Part shown: positions 21,319-32,498 of the stretch, in pieces
Layout of the letters: the number at the start of each line of letters is the position of its first letter
Position numbering within the stretch: position 1 is the first letter of the stretch
Assembly (NCBI RefSeq): GCF_019320115.1
Contig: NC_089585.1
Location: forward strand, 145,221,769 to 145,285,768
Direction: 5' to 3'
DNA: 64,000 bases
From: Miscanthus floridulus
Lineage: Eukaryota > Streptophyta > Magnoliopsida > Poales > Poaceae
Translations under genes and position numbers: made by a program
Notes under the pieces: model-generated
The model's database searches: none
What the model saw: only the letters and a program-made list of their open reading frames with translations
Told to the model about the DNA's origin: nothing

Positions 21319-23612
21319 TGAAAGTGCATCTAGCCCTTTAGTGGGGTTTGGATGGTTGAATGACAACTTGATTAAAGGTCTAACCTGTTTGCTAAGTGTG
21401 GACAGGTAATAGGTTATCTCATAGGTACTTAATGAAGGCCAAAATGATGCATTGTTGTATAAAACAATCTAGTTCAAGCACAAGACAACAATGCAAATAG
21501 AATTCATGCAAAGGCTTATTTATTGTGGGATTTCCATATTTTATGTGAAAGCAAGCTCGTAAGAATTAACTAATGAGACATGAGGGATTGCATATGGAAT
21601 GGTCTCATATTCGAAGCTTGCTAAATTGAAATGAAAAAGATAATAATACAAATGAATGATTGATTCAACACAAGATGTGACTTGATGGCTTGAGATGGTG
21701 AAGATAGCAAGGAAAGGCTTCGAGGTACTAAGCAAGGGTGAAGGGCAAGCGACGGCTTGGCGGCCAAAGAACCTAGCTAGGGTGAAGAAGGAAGTACTTG
21801 CATTTAGTTGAGGTACTAATCAAGCTACGATGGTCATATTGATGTGGAGGATCAAATCTATATTGGACAAAGTGTTTGAAGTGACTTGATGCATTTGGAG
21901 TTATTCATATTTGATGAATGGAATCAAGTCACGTGCTCAAGATGGCTATGCTCAAGTGACAAGATCAATATCAACATGTTGGCACCCTTACTTAATGAAG
22001 ATTGAAAGAGATGGCATTAATTCAAAAGAGGTCAACTCAGGCGGTATAAATTCATTTTTCCTTTAATCTTGAGTTTAATAGGTATGCCATACTATTAAGA
22101 GGGATGCATCATGTTGATAGATAATGTTTCATAAGTGCTCAAGCCAACCCATATGAGTTTTGAGTATTTGAGAGACAAAAGAGCTAACTGATTCCTTGCT
22201 GGTACGGTAATACCGGACATGTCCGGTATTCATACCGGACATGTCCGGTATTTGCCCAGCAATGGTAAAATTATTGTTCTTGGATTGGTTCGTCGGGAGT
22301 TCCGACATAAGTCGAGAGTTTCGGCAATGGTCGTGAGTTCCGACGTCTCACGCTTTAACTAACTTGGAGAGTTCACTGTGGTGGTCATACTGGACGTGTC
22401 CGGAATGGACGACCAGAGGCCAACGGCTAGTTTTCAAATGCCTTGAGAGTCAGGAGTTCCGACGGTCGGAAGTTCTGGCATGTGTCAGGAGTTCCGACAC
22501 CTCACATACCTTAACTCAGTTACATGGTTTTCAAATATGCTGAGGGTTGGGAGCTCCGACGTGAGTCGGGAGTTCCGATGGTCGGGAGTTCCGGCATTCA
22601 TCGGGAGTTTCGACGCCTCACAACATCACTGTAACTTAGTTACTGTTGACGCAGTGTAAGTCATACCGGACGTGTCTGGTATGCGGTATGGCAACGGCTA
22701 TAAAACGGCTAGTTTTTCCAAGGGGGTTATAAATACCCCCAAGCCTCCACCTTTGGAGGCTGCTGATACTGTTGATATACACACATGTTTTTTAGCCTTT
22801 CCAACTCTCCCAACCCTCTCTTAGTGTGTGATTGATCAAATTTTCCAAATCAAATTGTGGGTTGAGTGAAATTCAAAAAAAGAGCAATCCAACCACTTGA
22901 GCACTTGTGTATATTGTCAATCTCATGATTCGCATTTGTTACTCCTGGACTCTTTGGTCCTAGATGGTTAGGCGTCGTCGGAGAGCACCCAAGAGATTGT
23001 GGTGTGCCATGGAAAGTTTGTAACGGTCGATTCCGCCGCCTCAGAATCAACTAGTGGAAGGAGGAAAAGGAGTTGGAAAAGACTCTGACTAGAGTGACCT
23101 TCGTGGTATCCTCTAGGGCTGACCTTCACTGGGTTGCCCGTAGCCCCCTCAACGGAGAGTAGAACTCGAACGAGTCCGAACTTCGGTAAAACAAATATCG
23201 TGTCTCAATTCACATTTCATTTGATATTTGTGTTGCTCTAGCTCTTGTGCAGGCTCTCTATGTATATTGTCATCTCTAGTAGGTGCCTGCAGTTTGGTTT
23301 GAAGATAGAAATCAAAAGGAGCAAGTTTGGGGCTGATCTGTAGAAATCGTGCATACCGGACATGTCCGGTATTAGAGCTCAATACTGAAAATATTTATTC
23401 TCTGTTCTAACTTTGTATTGCAGGGTTGTAACTTCTATATATATTCTTTATACTTTGTTTACTCTGTGGCAAACTTGTGAGGGGTGGTACTACACTTAAT
23501 TTGGAGCTTCCATTTTGGAAACTCTCTTTACTAATCGTTTCTGCATTTAAAGGTGTTAATTTTCAGAAACACCTATTCACCCCCCCTCTAGACGACATCC
23601 TAGGTCCTTTCA
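21319..23612 (+). repeat. 3' LTR (2294 bp)
   Basis: It begins TGAAAGTGCATCTAGCCC and ends CCTAGGTCCTTTCA. Palindromes occur near 22213, 22233, 22388, 22667 and 23354. Relative to the 5' LTR it has an extra block of GGAGTTCCGAC-type repeats near 22555 and lacks one palindrome unit near 23354, yet total length is the same. Confidence 0.9.
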
Positions 23613-25206
23613 GACGTGTATAGAGTACGCTACTCACGGGCGGTTTGGTGGTTTGGGCCTCAAAACCATCGGTGGCCGGTTTCACGGGTTTGGGCCTCAA
23701 AACCCGGGCGGAGGTTCCGAGGAGGAACGGACGGCACGTGATGGCATCGAGGAGTTCACGTCGAGGCGAAGCTATCTTGTAAAGGACGCGGTGGCCGTCG
23801 GATGAAGATTACCTCGGGTTGAACCATAACGTCCTCGGGTTAAATGGTTCAACTCAAAATATCTAGGGGCAAAACTGGGATTGTGTAATAGCCCTATTAA
23901 ATAGGATGGGGGAGCTCCCATCTCCTTCACCTCTTTTATTTTTGCTTCATCCTTCTCTAGGTTTCCCCCCCCCTCCTCTTAGGTTTTCTTGTGAGAGAGG
24001 TCCACAAATTGGAGAATTTGTGTAAGAACCAAAGATTGCAGCGGGAATGGAGGCCCTAACCTCCTCGTATCCTCCGGGATTTGATTTGTGAGATGTTCTT
24101 GTGAATCGCGTTTGTGTTCTTGTGTGGTTCGATTCGTCGTTTTGAGACCGTTTTGATTCGTTCCTTTTACACTAAGATGAACTAGGATGTGAGTTGAGTC
24201 TTTCCACCGAAGGATTTCATCTAATTCCTCACAAGTTCATAGATCGGGGCGAATCAAGCTTTAGGGTTGGAAAACCTGTGTTCTTCGGAGTTTCTTGATT
24301 TCCCATTGATTGGCTTCAAATTGAGCCATGATCTCTTAGGGGTAGCTCACCTATTGCCTTTGTGAGCATGTTCTTAAAATTTGATGGCAATTGGTTTTGA
24401 TTTGGCCGCAAATCGGGTTTTTCCTTGCTCCGGGCGACTCTGTTCGTGCTGATTTCGCGACCTGCGGATAGTCCGCCCCTGACCCCCGGACAGTCGCGAG
24501 CAGAAGGTCTTCTTTTGATCATGTTTTGATGCTCTGAACGCCGGACAGTCCGGACCTACCCGCAGACAATTCGGGGCTGCTGCTGAAGTGTGTCTAGAAC
24601 TGTTTCAGCTAGTTCGTTTTCGGAGTTTTGAACGCCAGACAGTCCGGGACCTCATTGCGGGCAGTCCGGTTCACGTTTCAGCACTGAGCAGGGGCTGTTT
24701 CAGTCGGTTGGTTTTTGTCACCTTTGCCGCCGGATTGTCTGAGGTTGGACATCAGACTGTCCGGGGTTCCGATTGCAGACAGTCCGTGGTTGAGGCTCAG
24801 ACAATCCGCACCTGTGCAATGTTGGCAGTTTTCTCTCGTTCCTTCGAGCACTTGTTTCTGTCGGTTCTCGATTGTTCCGCTGTGCCTCTTGGTCATCACT
24901 AGAGGTACCCAGCCACCGGTTGGCTCGTGTTCTTATCGTTCTCGCGTGCGTTTGCTTTTAGAGTTTGATTTTGGGACAACAGCCAAATATTTCGAAAGAA
25001 ATTTGAGGCTTACATTCATCCCCCTCTGGTCGCCGTTTCCGGTCCTTCACTATTATGCATAAAATGTTTCTATTTTCTAACACTAGACACTAATATTATA
25101 TAATACTATTCACTAAAATCTATGATTTTATTTCTGAATATGCAATATTGTTATTCTAAATGTAGAACATCGATCTCTCTTGGGGTTTTTTTTGGGGTGT
25201 GTGTGT

Positions 25207-25234
25207 GGGGGGGGGGGGGGGGGGGGGGGGGGGG
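25207..25234. repeat. Poly-G tract of 28 bases
   Basis: An uninterrupted G run preceded by GGGGTGTGTGTGTG. It may be a real slippage tract; its exact length is unreliable in most sequencing. It could form quadruplex structure in principle. Confidence 0.9.
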
Positions 25235-25344
25235 TGCTTAACAAAGAAAATGTTACGTATCAAAATTTATTTGGATATTTGATTTGTGACTACATTCTTT
25301 TTTAGTTTTAGGCATAAATGCTTACGTACGTAAAATCTTCTTTA

Positions 25345-25485
25345 ATTCATCATGCAATGCTCATCCTGATTAAACAAGTTCCACTGATCTTCGTCCGTCC
25401 ATGCATCTCCTGCATTCAGCATGCAATGCTCATCGTAATTAAACAAATCCCACGTACTGATCTCCGTCCGCCCGCCTTCTCCTGC
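25345..25485. repeat. Two-copy tandem duplication of about 70 bp
   Basis: CATGCAATGCTCATCCTGAT to about 25413 is repeated as CATGCAATGCTCATCGTAAT from about 25421 to 25485. Both copies continue with TTAAACAA, CTGATCT and CGTCCG blocks. It is non-coding. Confidence 0.65.
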
Positions 25486-27200
25486 ACGTTAATCTCCATC
25501 CATTGATCTATAGAACTGTTTTTCGCTGTTCTGAAACTGCAGCCTATTATGCTGGTTTCATTAATCAACTATAGATGCATCCCTTTCTCTTCTCAGCTTG
25601 AAGCCCAGTTAAAAGGCCCCAGCGACAATATATTGGCACTTTGCAGCACGACTAAGCAGCTGCAGAGCTCGATCCAGCTATTCTTATCTCTCTGTAAGTT
25701 GGTTCGTTAACTGTGTGCTGCGGATGCTGATGAAGTGATGAAGCTGAGCGGCACCAAGAACGCCATCATATTGGGCGTGTTCAACAGATGCTCGCTCCTG
25801 GTCCCCGTTGGCGTGGGTTGGCCGGTTGGGCCACCTAATGGGCTAGGCTAAATGGCCAATACTAATGACGGCGCCGAAGCCACCGCTGGCCAAGGCACGG
25901 GCCAGCCACTACCCCTCAGAGGCCGGTTTCTGCCGTGCTGTTTGAGAGGAAGAAAGCGCGCGAGTTGGATCCGTGGGCCGTCTTTCATGGGGCGCTGAAG
26001 TGAAGATTGCTCATCCAGAAACAGGGCTGCCCCTGCCACCTGCTGTAGTGGTGTGCCCGGGTAGCTTTGGGTCCGACCACCTCTACAGCTTGACGTGGGT
26101 TGGGCTCACTAGAACCGTATCGAGATAATGAGATTGGCCCTTGGCCGTGCTGCTCTTTGCTATCGTCGTCCTCATGGCCATAGCATTCATTTTTTTTTGG
26201 CCGGCAGACACACCCTGGCAGCAAGGACAAAGACGTCGTCGCTATCATGGAATGTGATGATGTACCAGAAGCTGGAGATCGGTGCCGTGGACGCAGGCTC
26301 CAGCCTGACACTGGCGAACCGCGAACGTCATCGGTCAGGGCAACCTGGTGCCCTGTTTTGCGAGGCCGCGAGTAGGAGTGCCCCCGTCGCAACTCGCAAG
26401 GCAAGCGAGAGGTGATTGGCGAAGCTTTGGAAGCTCAGTAGCTGCCACGGAAAGTTAGCAACGGCCCGCCCAAAACAACCGAAGGCGTCGTAATCGTTGC
26501 TGCGTTAGCAGCTAGTAGCTCTATCGCTACGCGCCTACGGGGACGAACCTCAACTGACCATCAAAAGAGGACGGCCCATCTTACCGCACACGGACGTGGC
26601 GTCCGTGAATTAGGCGCCGGCCGGCACACCTGTCGACGCCCCGGCTGGCGCCAGCGCACCGGGCCGCGGCAATGATACGCATACGCCTCGCGGGGCGGCG
26701 CGGCGCAGCGCCTCGTCCGTCCAGTGAGGTGAGGTGGCGTGCACGATAGCTCATGCCTCGAACGCCATTGCCCTTTTGTTTTATCAGCTCCTCATGCTTC
26801 CATCGCTTCGCACCCTCGCTTTTCCGCCCCCGTCAACGGCCGCTGTATCTCTCGCCGGCCGTCTGAACCTCTTGGGGAGTAGCAGGCTTGTGCATGCTGT
26901 CCCCACGAGCAGAGCAAACGATACTCGCCTGTCTATGACACACCGACCCGTAGACAGTAGGTCCCTCGCGTCAGGGCCTCAGGGGCATAAGCGTCCACTC
27001 CCTCCCTCAACCCGTCAACCGTCACCACGACGGTGGGCATCGACCACGGCCGCCCACTTGCGTCGCCGTCGCGGAAGCGCGGAGCGCGCCGCCAAAAGAA
27101 ACGCGTCCTGTGCGGCGAGAATCAGAAGATCCCGAGGGGTTGTGGTATGAGGGGCCAGCATCCTCTAGACGGCACAGCCGTACAGGAAACCAACCACTAA
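25486..27200. other. GC-rich region upstream of the CIPK pseudogene, no supported gene
   Basis: From about 25,700 to 27,150 the base composition rises to that of grass promoter/5' UTR or gene-fragment DNA. Short frames occur on both strands but none shows a recognisable domain. Part of it may be the old promoter of the kinase locus. Around 25,740 a short frame starting MKLSGTKNAIILGVF looks gene-like but is too short to assign. Confidence 0.35.
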
Positions 27201-27342
27201 GAAGATGTTTTTCTAGGGATAGGGACAGGTACAGGAGATATACAATCCTAGTCGTCCGTTCTTTACACCTTATTTAATCTTAGCCACTCATTTATTTGTA
27301 TGTTCCTGTCCCATCCTCATATCCCAATATCCAAACAGCACC
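27201..27342. mobile_element. Possible short MITE
   Basis: The left end GAAGATGTTTTTCTAGGG and the complement of the right end GGTGCTGTTTGGATATTGGG share an imperfect inverted relationship, each followed inward by GGGACAGG. The target duplication is unclear. Confidence 0.35.
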
Positions 27343-27753
27343 GAATTGTTCCCTAGTCAGTAAAGTACCTGTTTAACATCTGACCAGAAATCATGATTGT
27401 CACTACACTACATCTATGTCTATATATCCTAATCAAATTGTTCATATTGGCAGTTTTAAACCTGTAGACTGTTGAGGAAGAAGACTTGGGAATGCTGAAA
27501 AATGTGCTTGCAAAACAGCAGGAAATTTTTTTGCGCAAACAAGATTCTACCTCTGTTCAAGCAGATATTGTTGGCTTCTCATGAGCATGGGCTTCATGCT
27601 GATACTGTTCTTCTCTTCAATGATTTAAAGCACAGTAGATTGAAGCCCTTTATATTTGTTGGCCATTACCTTGGAGACGACGATTAAAATCTTCTACATT
27701 CTTTCATAAGTGGTGTGGTGCTTCATTATACTGTTGTTGCATAGTTTGATACG

Positions 27754-29701
27754 ATGGATGTGAGGAGGACAATTTTGATGGGATGTTATGAAATCGGTAA
27801 ACAGCTGGGACAAGGAACCTTTGCAAAGGTCTTTTATGCTCGTAATCTTACTACTGTTGGGGTTTAGTCCTACATCGTGTAGCGATGGTGGGGGAGCACA
27901 ACATATAAGGCGGAAGAAGCCCCCACCTATCAGGCTAGTCTTTTGGGTTGAGTAGGCCCAGAGGCCTTATATGTTGTCAGCTCTGGTGGACCTAAGACCT
28001 GTGAGAGTGCAGGCTCGTGGTAACGAGCCGGGCCGGCTGTAAGCCAGCTCCAAGATCGTGAACTCGGTGGTCACCACCGGTTCCAACAATTGGTATCAGA
28101 GCCGGTACCCGAGGTCAGAAAAGCTAAACCCGATAAAAAAATCTCGAGCGTCATATATGGCGGGGGTACCCCGATGTGTGACTAAGGGGGAGATTGTTGG
28201 GGTTTAGTCCTACATCGTGTAGCGATGGTGGGGGAGCACAACATATAAGGCGGAAGAAGCCCCTACCTATCAGGCTAGTCTTTTGGGTTGAGTAGGTCCA
28301 GACAAGGTCATGAAGGTTGGGCTCATGGAGCAGATAAAGAGGTAGATTTCAATAATGAGGTTAGTGAAGCATCCAAATGTTCTTCAGCTTTTTGAGGTTA
28401 TGGCTAGCAAGAGCAAGATTTATTTTGTTTTGGAGTATGCTAAAGGTGGTGAGCTTTTCAACAAAATTGCTAAGGGGGGAAAGCTCAGTGAGGATGCTGC
28501 GAGGAAATATTTCCACCAATTGATCAGTGCTGTTGATTATTGCCACAGTCGAGGTGTCTATCACCGTGATTTGAAGCCCGAAAACCTTCTACTTGATGAG
28601 AACGAAAACCTTAAAGTCTCAGATTTTGGTCTGAGTGCTCTAGCTGAGTCCAAGAGGCAAGATGGTCTCCTGCACATGTGGGACTCCAGCTTATGTTGCT
28701 CCTGAAGTGCTGAGCAGAAAAGGTTATGATGGTGCAAAGGCAGATATATGGTCTTGTGGAGTAATTCTTTTTGTGCTTGTGGCTGGTTACCTTCCTTTCC
28801 ATGGCACGAATTTGATAGCGATGTACAGGAAGATTTCCAGAGCCGAGTTTAGATGCCCTCGCATTTTCTCAACTGAGCTGAAGGATCTGCTATATAAAAT
28901 CCTCGATCCAGATCCAAGCACTAGAATTTCTATCTCGAGGATAAAGAGGAGTGCTTGGTACAGAAAACCGGTTGAAGTACATGCAAAGAAAAATGAGGCC
29001 GAAACAAGCGAGAATACTTGTACAGGTCAAGGTACAACTTCTGGCTCAACAGAGTGCAGTACGTCCGAGGGAAATCAAGGGCCATTAAGCCTCCCAAACT
29101 TGAATGCATTTGACATCATCTCTCTCTCAACAGGTTTTAATCTTTCTGGGTTTTTTGAGGATAAGTATGGTCGCAGGGAAGAGAGATTTACTACCAGACA
29201 GCCTGTAACAACAGTATTTACAAAGCTAAAGGAGCTTTCCAAACGCTTAAAGCTGAAGGTCAAGAAGAAAGAAAATGGGATCTTGAAATTGGCAGCTCCA
29301 AAGGAAGGAAAGAAGGGTGTGCTTGAGCTTGATGCAGAGATTTTGGAGGTTGCCCCTTCTTTGCTCTTAGTTGAGTTGAAAAAGACCAATGGGGACACGA
29401 TGGAGTATCAAAAGCTAGTGAAAGAGGAGATAAGGCCAGCACTGAAGGATATTGTTTGGGTTGGGCAAGATGATCAACACCAGCACTCACAACCACCACA
29501 GTCTCTATTTTCACCACCGCAGCCATGCGACCATCATTGCCTCAGCAAGAGGGGCAAGACTTGTTAGAAGCCACATTGCCATCACTACCACTTGACCAGT
29601 TGAAATCACCAACTGCCCCAGAGCAAGCAGAGCAGCTGCCACAACAAGAACAGTTGGAACAGTTGCAAACGCCAATTGCTCTAGAGGAACAAAATAACTA
29701 G
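27754..29701 (+). pseudogene. CBL-interacting protein kinase (CIPK/SnRK3) pseudogene
   Basis: CIPKs are serine/threonine kinases activated by calcineurin B-like calcium sensors. The start MDVRRTILMGCYEIGKQLGQ leads into the glycine loop GQGTFAKV. After 27854 a TRIM element interrupts the N-lobe, and sequence resumes at DKVMKVGLMEQIKR, so about ten codons including the region of the catalytic lysine (VAIK) are gone. A TAG follows (28342-28344). Further on are [11 protein letters not shown], the DFG loop ([12 protein letters not shown]), a small deletion causing a frameshift near 28672 and [20 protein letters not shown]. The C-terminal part has the CBL-binding NAF motif (NLNAFDIISLSTGFNLSGFF) and a PPI-like region. 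The main frame stops at 29567; a glutamine-rich tail continues in another frame to 29701. The sequence is intronless, as in one CIPK clade, so it could be a decayed gene or a retrocopy. It cannot make an active kinase. Confidence 0.85.
27855..28302 (+). mobile_element. TRIM retrotransposon inside the kinase pseudogene
   Basis: The terminal repeat TGTTGGGGTTTAGTCCTACA ... GGTTCCAACA (27855-28088, 234 bp) is followed by primer site TGGTATCAGAGCCGG (28091-28105), about 80 bp of spacer, a polypurine tract AAGGGGGAGAT (28184-28194), and a second terminal repeat from 28195. The second copy is truncated after about 108 bp at AGTAGGTCCAGA, where kinase sequence resumes. No coding capacity. The loss of the end of the right LTR together with about ten kinase codons indicates one deletion after insertion. 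Confidence 0.88.
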
Positions 29702-29971
29702 CTCTAACAGCCAGCTGGTAATTCATATGCCCCTCTCAGCCATAGTTCATAGTTCTATTCTGGTTTTTACTCTTTGTTCTGCCTTTTTTATTTCTTCTGG
29801 AATTGTAAAGCTGTATGCTTGTATTTACTGCAGAAATGCCATGTATATGTATTTCAGTTTGAAATGATAGAATACATCATACATCCGATGTTAAACCAAA
29901 ATTTTGGAAAGAATAATATTCATTGACCAGAATAGTATTTTTTCAGCCGGAATAGTATTTTTCTTAAATTT
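29702..29971. other. 3' flank of the kinase pseudogene with partial MITE duplication
   Basis: AT-rich sequence typical of a 3' UTR. From about 29927 it contains an extra copy of the AGAATAGTATTTTTTCAGCC block found in the adjacent MITE, so part of that element is duplicated. Confidence 0.4.
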
Positions 29972-30084
29972 GGCTTGTTCGGTTTATTTTTTCAGCCGGA
30001 ATAGTATTTTTCTCTCACAACAATTCAGCCGGAACAGTGTTTTTCAGCCAGTTTCAGCCAAAGTTCAGACCAGCGACCAGGGCC
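29972..30084. mobile_element. MITE with GGCTTGTTCGG and CAGGGCC ends
   Basis: The left end GGCTTGTTCGGTTTATTTTT and interior TATTTTTCTCTCACAACAAT, CAGTTTCAGCC and CCAGCGACCAGGGCC match the complement of 8327-8440 and part of 1-275. Three related copies therefore occur in this window. Confidence 0.6.
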
Positions 30085-31502
30085 TAAAAAGTCTTCATGA
30101 TTGGTTTCCTGTACTATCACTGCTATGAGCAGATTTATTGCTGTGGGCTTTGGCGTTTTCTGTTATGATCTTATTCTAAGTTTGTCGCTGGAGATTTGGT
30201 TCCCTCTCATAGTGCTCTGTATTTCATAGGATTGAGGCCTTGCTAATTGCCATGTGGTTGATTAGTAGGTAGATAATGTGGCGAAAATTCTTCGCACAAT
30301 CACACGTCGGTTTGCTTACTGCAGATGCCAAAAAAAGAAGAAGAAGAAAAAAAGGTCCTGACAAAAAGAAAGGATTTGCAAGTACAATATCAGTAGTTGA
30401 GTGTTGAGTTAGGCTCAACTCGCGTCATTTACCATATTTCTCCTTTCACCTTGCAATCCGAAAGTTTACCCTTCCTGTACCAAATGCATCTATCTGTTCT
30501 GTTTTTATTTTGCTTTCTCTGGATTGCTGATATCTGCAAATTAAGCAAATGTGACACATATAGGCATAAAATTTCGTTGTAAATTGCCATTTTTTTTTGT
30601 TTTTTATAGAGAAATACGTGTGGATCACGAATAACTTAGGATAACAAAAATGGTTGAGACTTTTTTGAGGGAGATGGAAATTCTTGAGATATTCGTGCTC
30701 TGAAATGATTTCGTAACCTCTTCCAAACAGATCGTAGTACACTTGCTGTCCTGCAGAGGAACGTCTCTCCTCCTGGAGACATACAAAGCCATCCAGACAT
30801 GTTCCCATCAAAGAAGCAGTTAATAGCCAACACTGATTCGCTGTGCTGGTCAAATGAAAAATCTGACTGACCCTTGTTTTGGTGTATTATGTGGGATGAC
30901 CGGGCAATGATTCAGCTCTGCTTAGATGTGGTCATAGAAGACTTTGCAAGTCTACTGCTCCCAGGTACTATATTCAGTGGCACCATATTCTCTGTTTATA
31001 GCTCCGGGTCATTCTAATTCCCTACACATTGTTCTATCTCGTTCAGGAGTGCCCTCCATCTTCCTCGTCCAGCTGGTGTGGAGGCTGAGCTGCATCCGGT
31101 CTCTGTTGGCCATATGAGCATAGCTGCAGAAATAGAACAGCCACTTCGGGTAAACTACCATGTGATCTGTGGGGTGCTTTCTAGGATTTTGTTGTGGATT
31201 TCTAGATCTGTTTTAGCTGTTGAATTTTTCACCATCATTATGCAAGTATTATCTCCTAGTACTTTTCATGTGCTGCTTGTATATTCTCAAACATATAGCA
31301 AACCTTAGTACGTTTTGTTTCTTTCATTTCTGCACTTTGAACCCAGAGTTCAATGTGGGGCATGATTGTTTGGTTGTGCCAGGGTAATGGAAATCTACTT
31401 TACATTACAGATTTGTAACCCCCTTCCCCCCGTCAGGCTTAGGGAACTTTGCCTTGTGTCCAAGTAGTAATCTCCTTTTGCGGTCGTGCTGTGCAGGAAT
31501 CC
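30085..31502. other. Spacer and probable upstream region of the membrane-protein pseudogene
   Basis: No long frame with a recognisable domain. Just before 31503 the sequence GTCGTGCTGTGCAG reads like a splice acceptor, suggesting a 5' UTR intron upstream of the start codon, as also seen for the paralogue at 60286. The first exon was not located. Confidence 0.4.
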
Positions 31503-32442
31503 ATGTCCATGGACATCGAAGAGGAACCCCACATTGGAAATGGATCGATCGTTGAGAACCCCGCATCTGACCTGGTGAAATCAGAATCTGACCGAATAAA
31601 AACTTTTTACCAGACTGTCCTGTCGGCCATCATGGTGTTCGTCACGGCGGCGCTAGCAAGCTACAAGGACATGAAGACCCTTTACTCGACCACAAGCCAC
31701 AACAAAGCTCGCCTCAGCAGCCTCCTCGTCGACGAGGGCTTATTCATATTCATGACCTTCTTGTGTGCTGTGGTTCTAATGATGTCTGAGTTCTTCGTGT
31801 ACCAGTATGGCCGGTGGGGCCGTGTCTGGTGCTGGGTTCTCACCATCCTCGTTGCAGTCACCGGTGGGATGCTAATCGTGGCTGATACAATCCTCCTCAT
31901 CGTGACGAACCGAAGCAACATTGTTGCTGTCAGTTCTTCGGCCGGTGGTGTTGCTTGTCGGTGCGGCCGGTCAGTGCTGGAGCATGGATGCGGGAGGAAC
32001 CCAGCTCGGAGCTTGGCAGCAGGTACGACGCGGCCATGAAGGTCACCTTTCACTCTTCAGGGGGGCATCGTCTTTGGCTACCTGAAAACCCCAGGCAGTA
32101 AGCAGGTCAAGCGTGACCCGCCCCTGGACCTCGCTGCGTGCTACGCTCCGGCCCAAGCCTTCGGCAACGGGCCTCCGCTTCGCTCCGTCAGAAGCCTGGC
32201 CTATATCCTGGAGTGAATTTGGAACAACTCCAACATATGCCACCTCGACGCTCTCCCTGATCGCAATGATGGTGTGCGCCATGCCGCTGGCGCGTCTCCC
32301 GGACAACATTTTTTTTCTCGAATACGCAAAAGTGTTGCGTATCATTGCATTAAGAAGGAAAATGTCTGTATCTACAAGAGACCGGCCTAGGACCGGTTGA
32401 TGAAAGAAACTAAGATTACACTGAAAACTCGGCAGATTACCT

Positions 32443-32467
32443 CCCCCCCCCCCCCCCCCCCCCCCCC
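32443..32467. repeat. Poly-C tract of 25 bases
   Basis: An uninterrupted C run within the LINE 3' UTR (a G-tract on the LINE sense strand). The length is uncertain for the usual homopolymer reasons. Confidence 0.9.
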
Positions 32468-32498
32468 AGCATCGGCCGTTTCTCTCCTTCCATAGTTG

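Larger units (their letters stand above)
12444..23612 (+). mobile_element. Non-autonomous Sirevirus-type Ty1/copia retrotransposon (gag and second ORF, no pol)
   Basis: An 11.2 kb element with direct LTRs of equal length, an iMet-type primer site, an intact gag, a long non-coding stretch, a second long frame with stop codons, and several AAGGGGGAG polypurine motifs before the 3' LTR. Flanks GACGC (12439-12443) and GACGT (23613-23617) are a 5-bp target duplication with one change. No protease, integrase, reverse transcriptase or RNase H sequence is visible anywhere in the 6.6 kb interior. It would have needed proteins from an autonomous relative. Repeated polypurine motifs and CCGG-bounded LTR palindromes are known Sirevirus traits; assignment to that genus is by those traits and the iMet site. 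Confidence 0.85.
12018..25049 (+). mobile_element. Solo Sirevirus-type LTR split by a nested retrotransposon
   Basis: Two pieces, 12018-12443 and 23613-25049, form one LTR of about 1.86 kb once the nested element at 12444-23612 and its target duplication are removed. Outer flanks carry identical 5-bp repeats CTATT at 12013-12017 and 25050-25054. The right end reads CCCCCTCTGGTCGCCG then CCGGTCCTTCA. The left end begins TATGAACAC, probably a decayed TG. A palindrome GGACAGTCCGG and variants recur at 24480-24810, and TATTAAATA near 23895 is a possible TATA box. No interior or partner LTR is present. Confidence 0.78.

Noticed and set aside
13340..23375. CRISPR-like array from regularly recurring CCGG palindromes
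   Set aside because: Spacing is irregular, copies lie in LTRs of a eukaryotic retrotransposon, and no cas-like gene exists.
32043..32345. Minus-strand 100-codon frame near the LINE end
   Set aside because: Antisense shadow of the membrane-protein pseudogene.
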